Of a stretch of 64,000 bases of DNA, positions 63,780 to 64,000 are shown in pieces. Under the pieces are notes generated by a model, which was given only the letters and a program-made list of their open reading frames with translations, was not told the DNA's origin and searched no databases. Source of the stretch: Paenibacillus sp. OK003 (GTDB lineage: Bacteria; Bacillota; Bacilli; Paenibacillales; Paenibacillaceae); assembly GCF_900109515.1 (NCBI RefSeq), contig NZ_FOBD01000010.1, positions 210,954-274,953 on the forward strand, in the 5' to 3' direction. Numbering within the stretch: the first letter of the stretch is position 1; the number at the start of each line of letters is the position of its first letter. The position numbers and the translations under genes were made by a program.

Positions 63780-64000
63780 TGTACCCTATAAGATAGACAC
63801 TTTAAAAAAGGTCATCTTGTAGGGTCTTTTTGTGTACAATGAATAAAAAACGAGCGGTGGTCAAGCAGATGTCAAAAAAATACTTTACAACTCAAGAGCA
63901 AGATCAGTTAAGAAGAAATCCCTATGTGAAAAATGTCAGCGCTAAAGCTATTACGTACACGGATGCGTTCAAAGAACGATTTATTCAAGAATACAGTCAG
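63780..64000 (+). mobile_element. left end of an insertion sequence, probably IS3 type, truncated by the window
   Basis: A TGTACCCTATAAGATAGACA terminal sequence begins at 63780 and is followed by a transposase-like reading frame. Within the left end a terminator-like hairpin is formed by ACCCTATAAGAT (63783-63794) and ATCTTGTAGGGT (63814-63825) with TTTTT after it. The right end is outside the window, so target duplications cannot be checked. Confidence 0.55.
63869..64000 (+). CDS. transposase OrfA-like protein, partial (cut by window end)
   Basis: 44 codons are visible, from ATG 63869 (GAGCGGTGG upstream) to the window end. The segment RNPYVKNVSAKAITYTDAFK resembles the opening of helix-turn-helix OrfA proteins of IS3-type elements, which bind the element ends and are joined to OrfB by frameshifting. 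The call rests on this short region and the terminal sequence nearby. Confidence 0.55.
   Translation, partial: MSKKYFTTQEQDQLRRNPYVKNVSAKAITYTDAFKERFIQEYSQ

Overview
The window looks like a Firmicutes chromosome, most likely a Paenibacillus. The reasons are mid-range base composition, strong GGAGG-type ribosome binding sites, RAT/LicT antiterminators with EIIBCA beta-glucoside permeases, a candidate CcpA cre site, a sigma-D-type motility promoter, and a fenF/mycA-type lipopeptide locus. The species is an inference.

Layout. (1) 0-5 kb: a LysR regulator divergent from zwf, followed by tal and gnd, i.e. the pentose phosphate pathway. (2) 5-6.2 kb: a membrane-anchored metallophosphoesterase. (3) 6.4-11 kb: a first beta-glucoside operon (licT-type antiterminator, bglP-type PTS permease, GH1 phospho-glucosidase) with RAT/terminator switches before the first two genes. 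(4) 11-19.3 kb: a deoxyribonucleotidase, an AraC regulator divergent from a GH78 alpha-L-rhamnosidase, and small accessory genes (GNAT, acyltransferase-3, P-loop protein, methyltransferase). (5) 19.7-24.5 kb: a second, paralogous beta-glucoside operon with a promoter, a candidate cre site and two RAT-like elements. (6) 24.6-28.6 kb: RidA-like protein, thermitase-like subtilase, GNAT and Cof-type HAD phosphatase. (7) 28.7-52 kb: a trans-acyltransferase, a 3972-residue PKS-NRPS hybrid and a 3273-residue NRPS. (8) 52.2-57.2 kb: a small motility protein, then a leftward set of MFS transporter, class III aminotransferase, zinc dehydrogenase and HAD phosphatase. (9) 57.5-64 kb: a hypothetical gene, rluF, a decayed DMT transporter fused to an AraC remnant, a P450 divergent from an ABC-2/YhgE-like permease with a PadR regulator, and the left end of an IS element.

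The main point of interest is the 28.7-52 kb locus. It reproduces the domain order of the mycosubtilin/iturin first subunit (AL-ACP-KS-ACP-AMT-C-PCP-C-A-PCP-C) with a FenF-like acyltransferase in trans. The second subunit has only two elongation modules, each with an epimerase, and stops after a C domain. No further module and no thioesterase lie downstream: a terminator follows at once. Reading the A-domain pocket residues by eye gives Glu (or Gln), an unassigned residue, and Thr. The predicted chain is beta-amino fatty acid - L-Glu - D-X - D-Thr, keeping the L-D-D start of iturins with different residues. Chain completion and release are unexplained.

A second candidate system is the aminotransferase / zinc dehydrogenase / phosphatase / MFS set. 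Its enzyme classes resemble the three-gene azasugar (deoxynojirimycin-type) signature, with a HAD phosphatase where an inositol-monophosphatase-type enzyme is usual.
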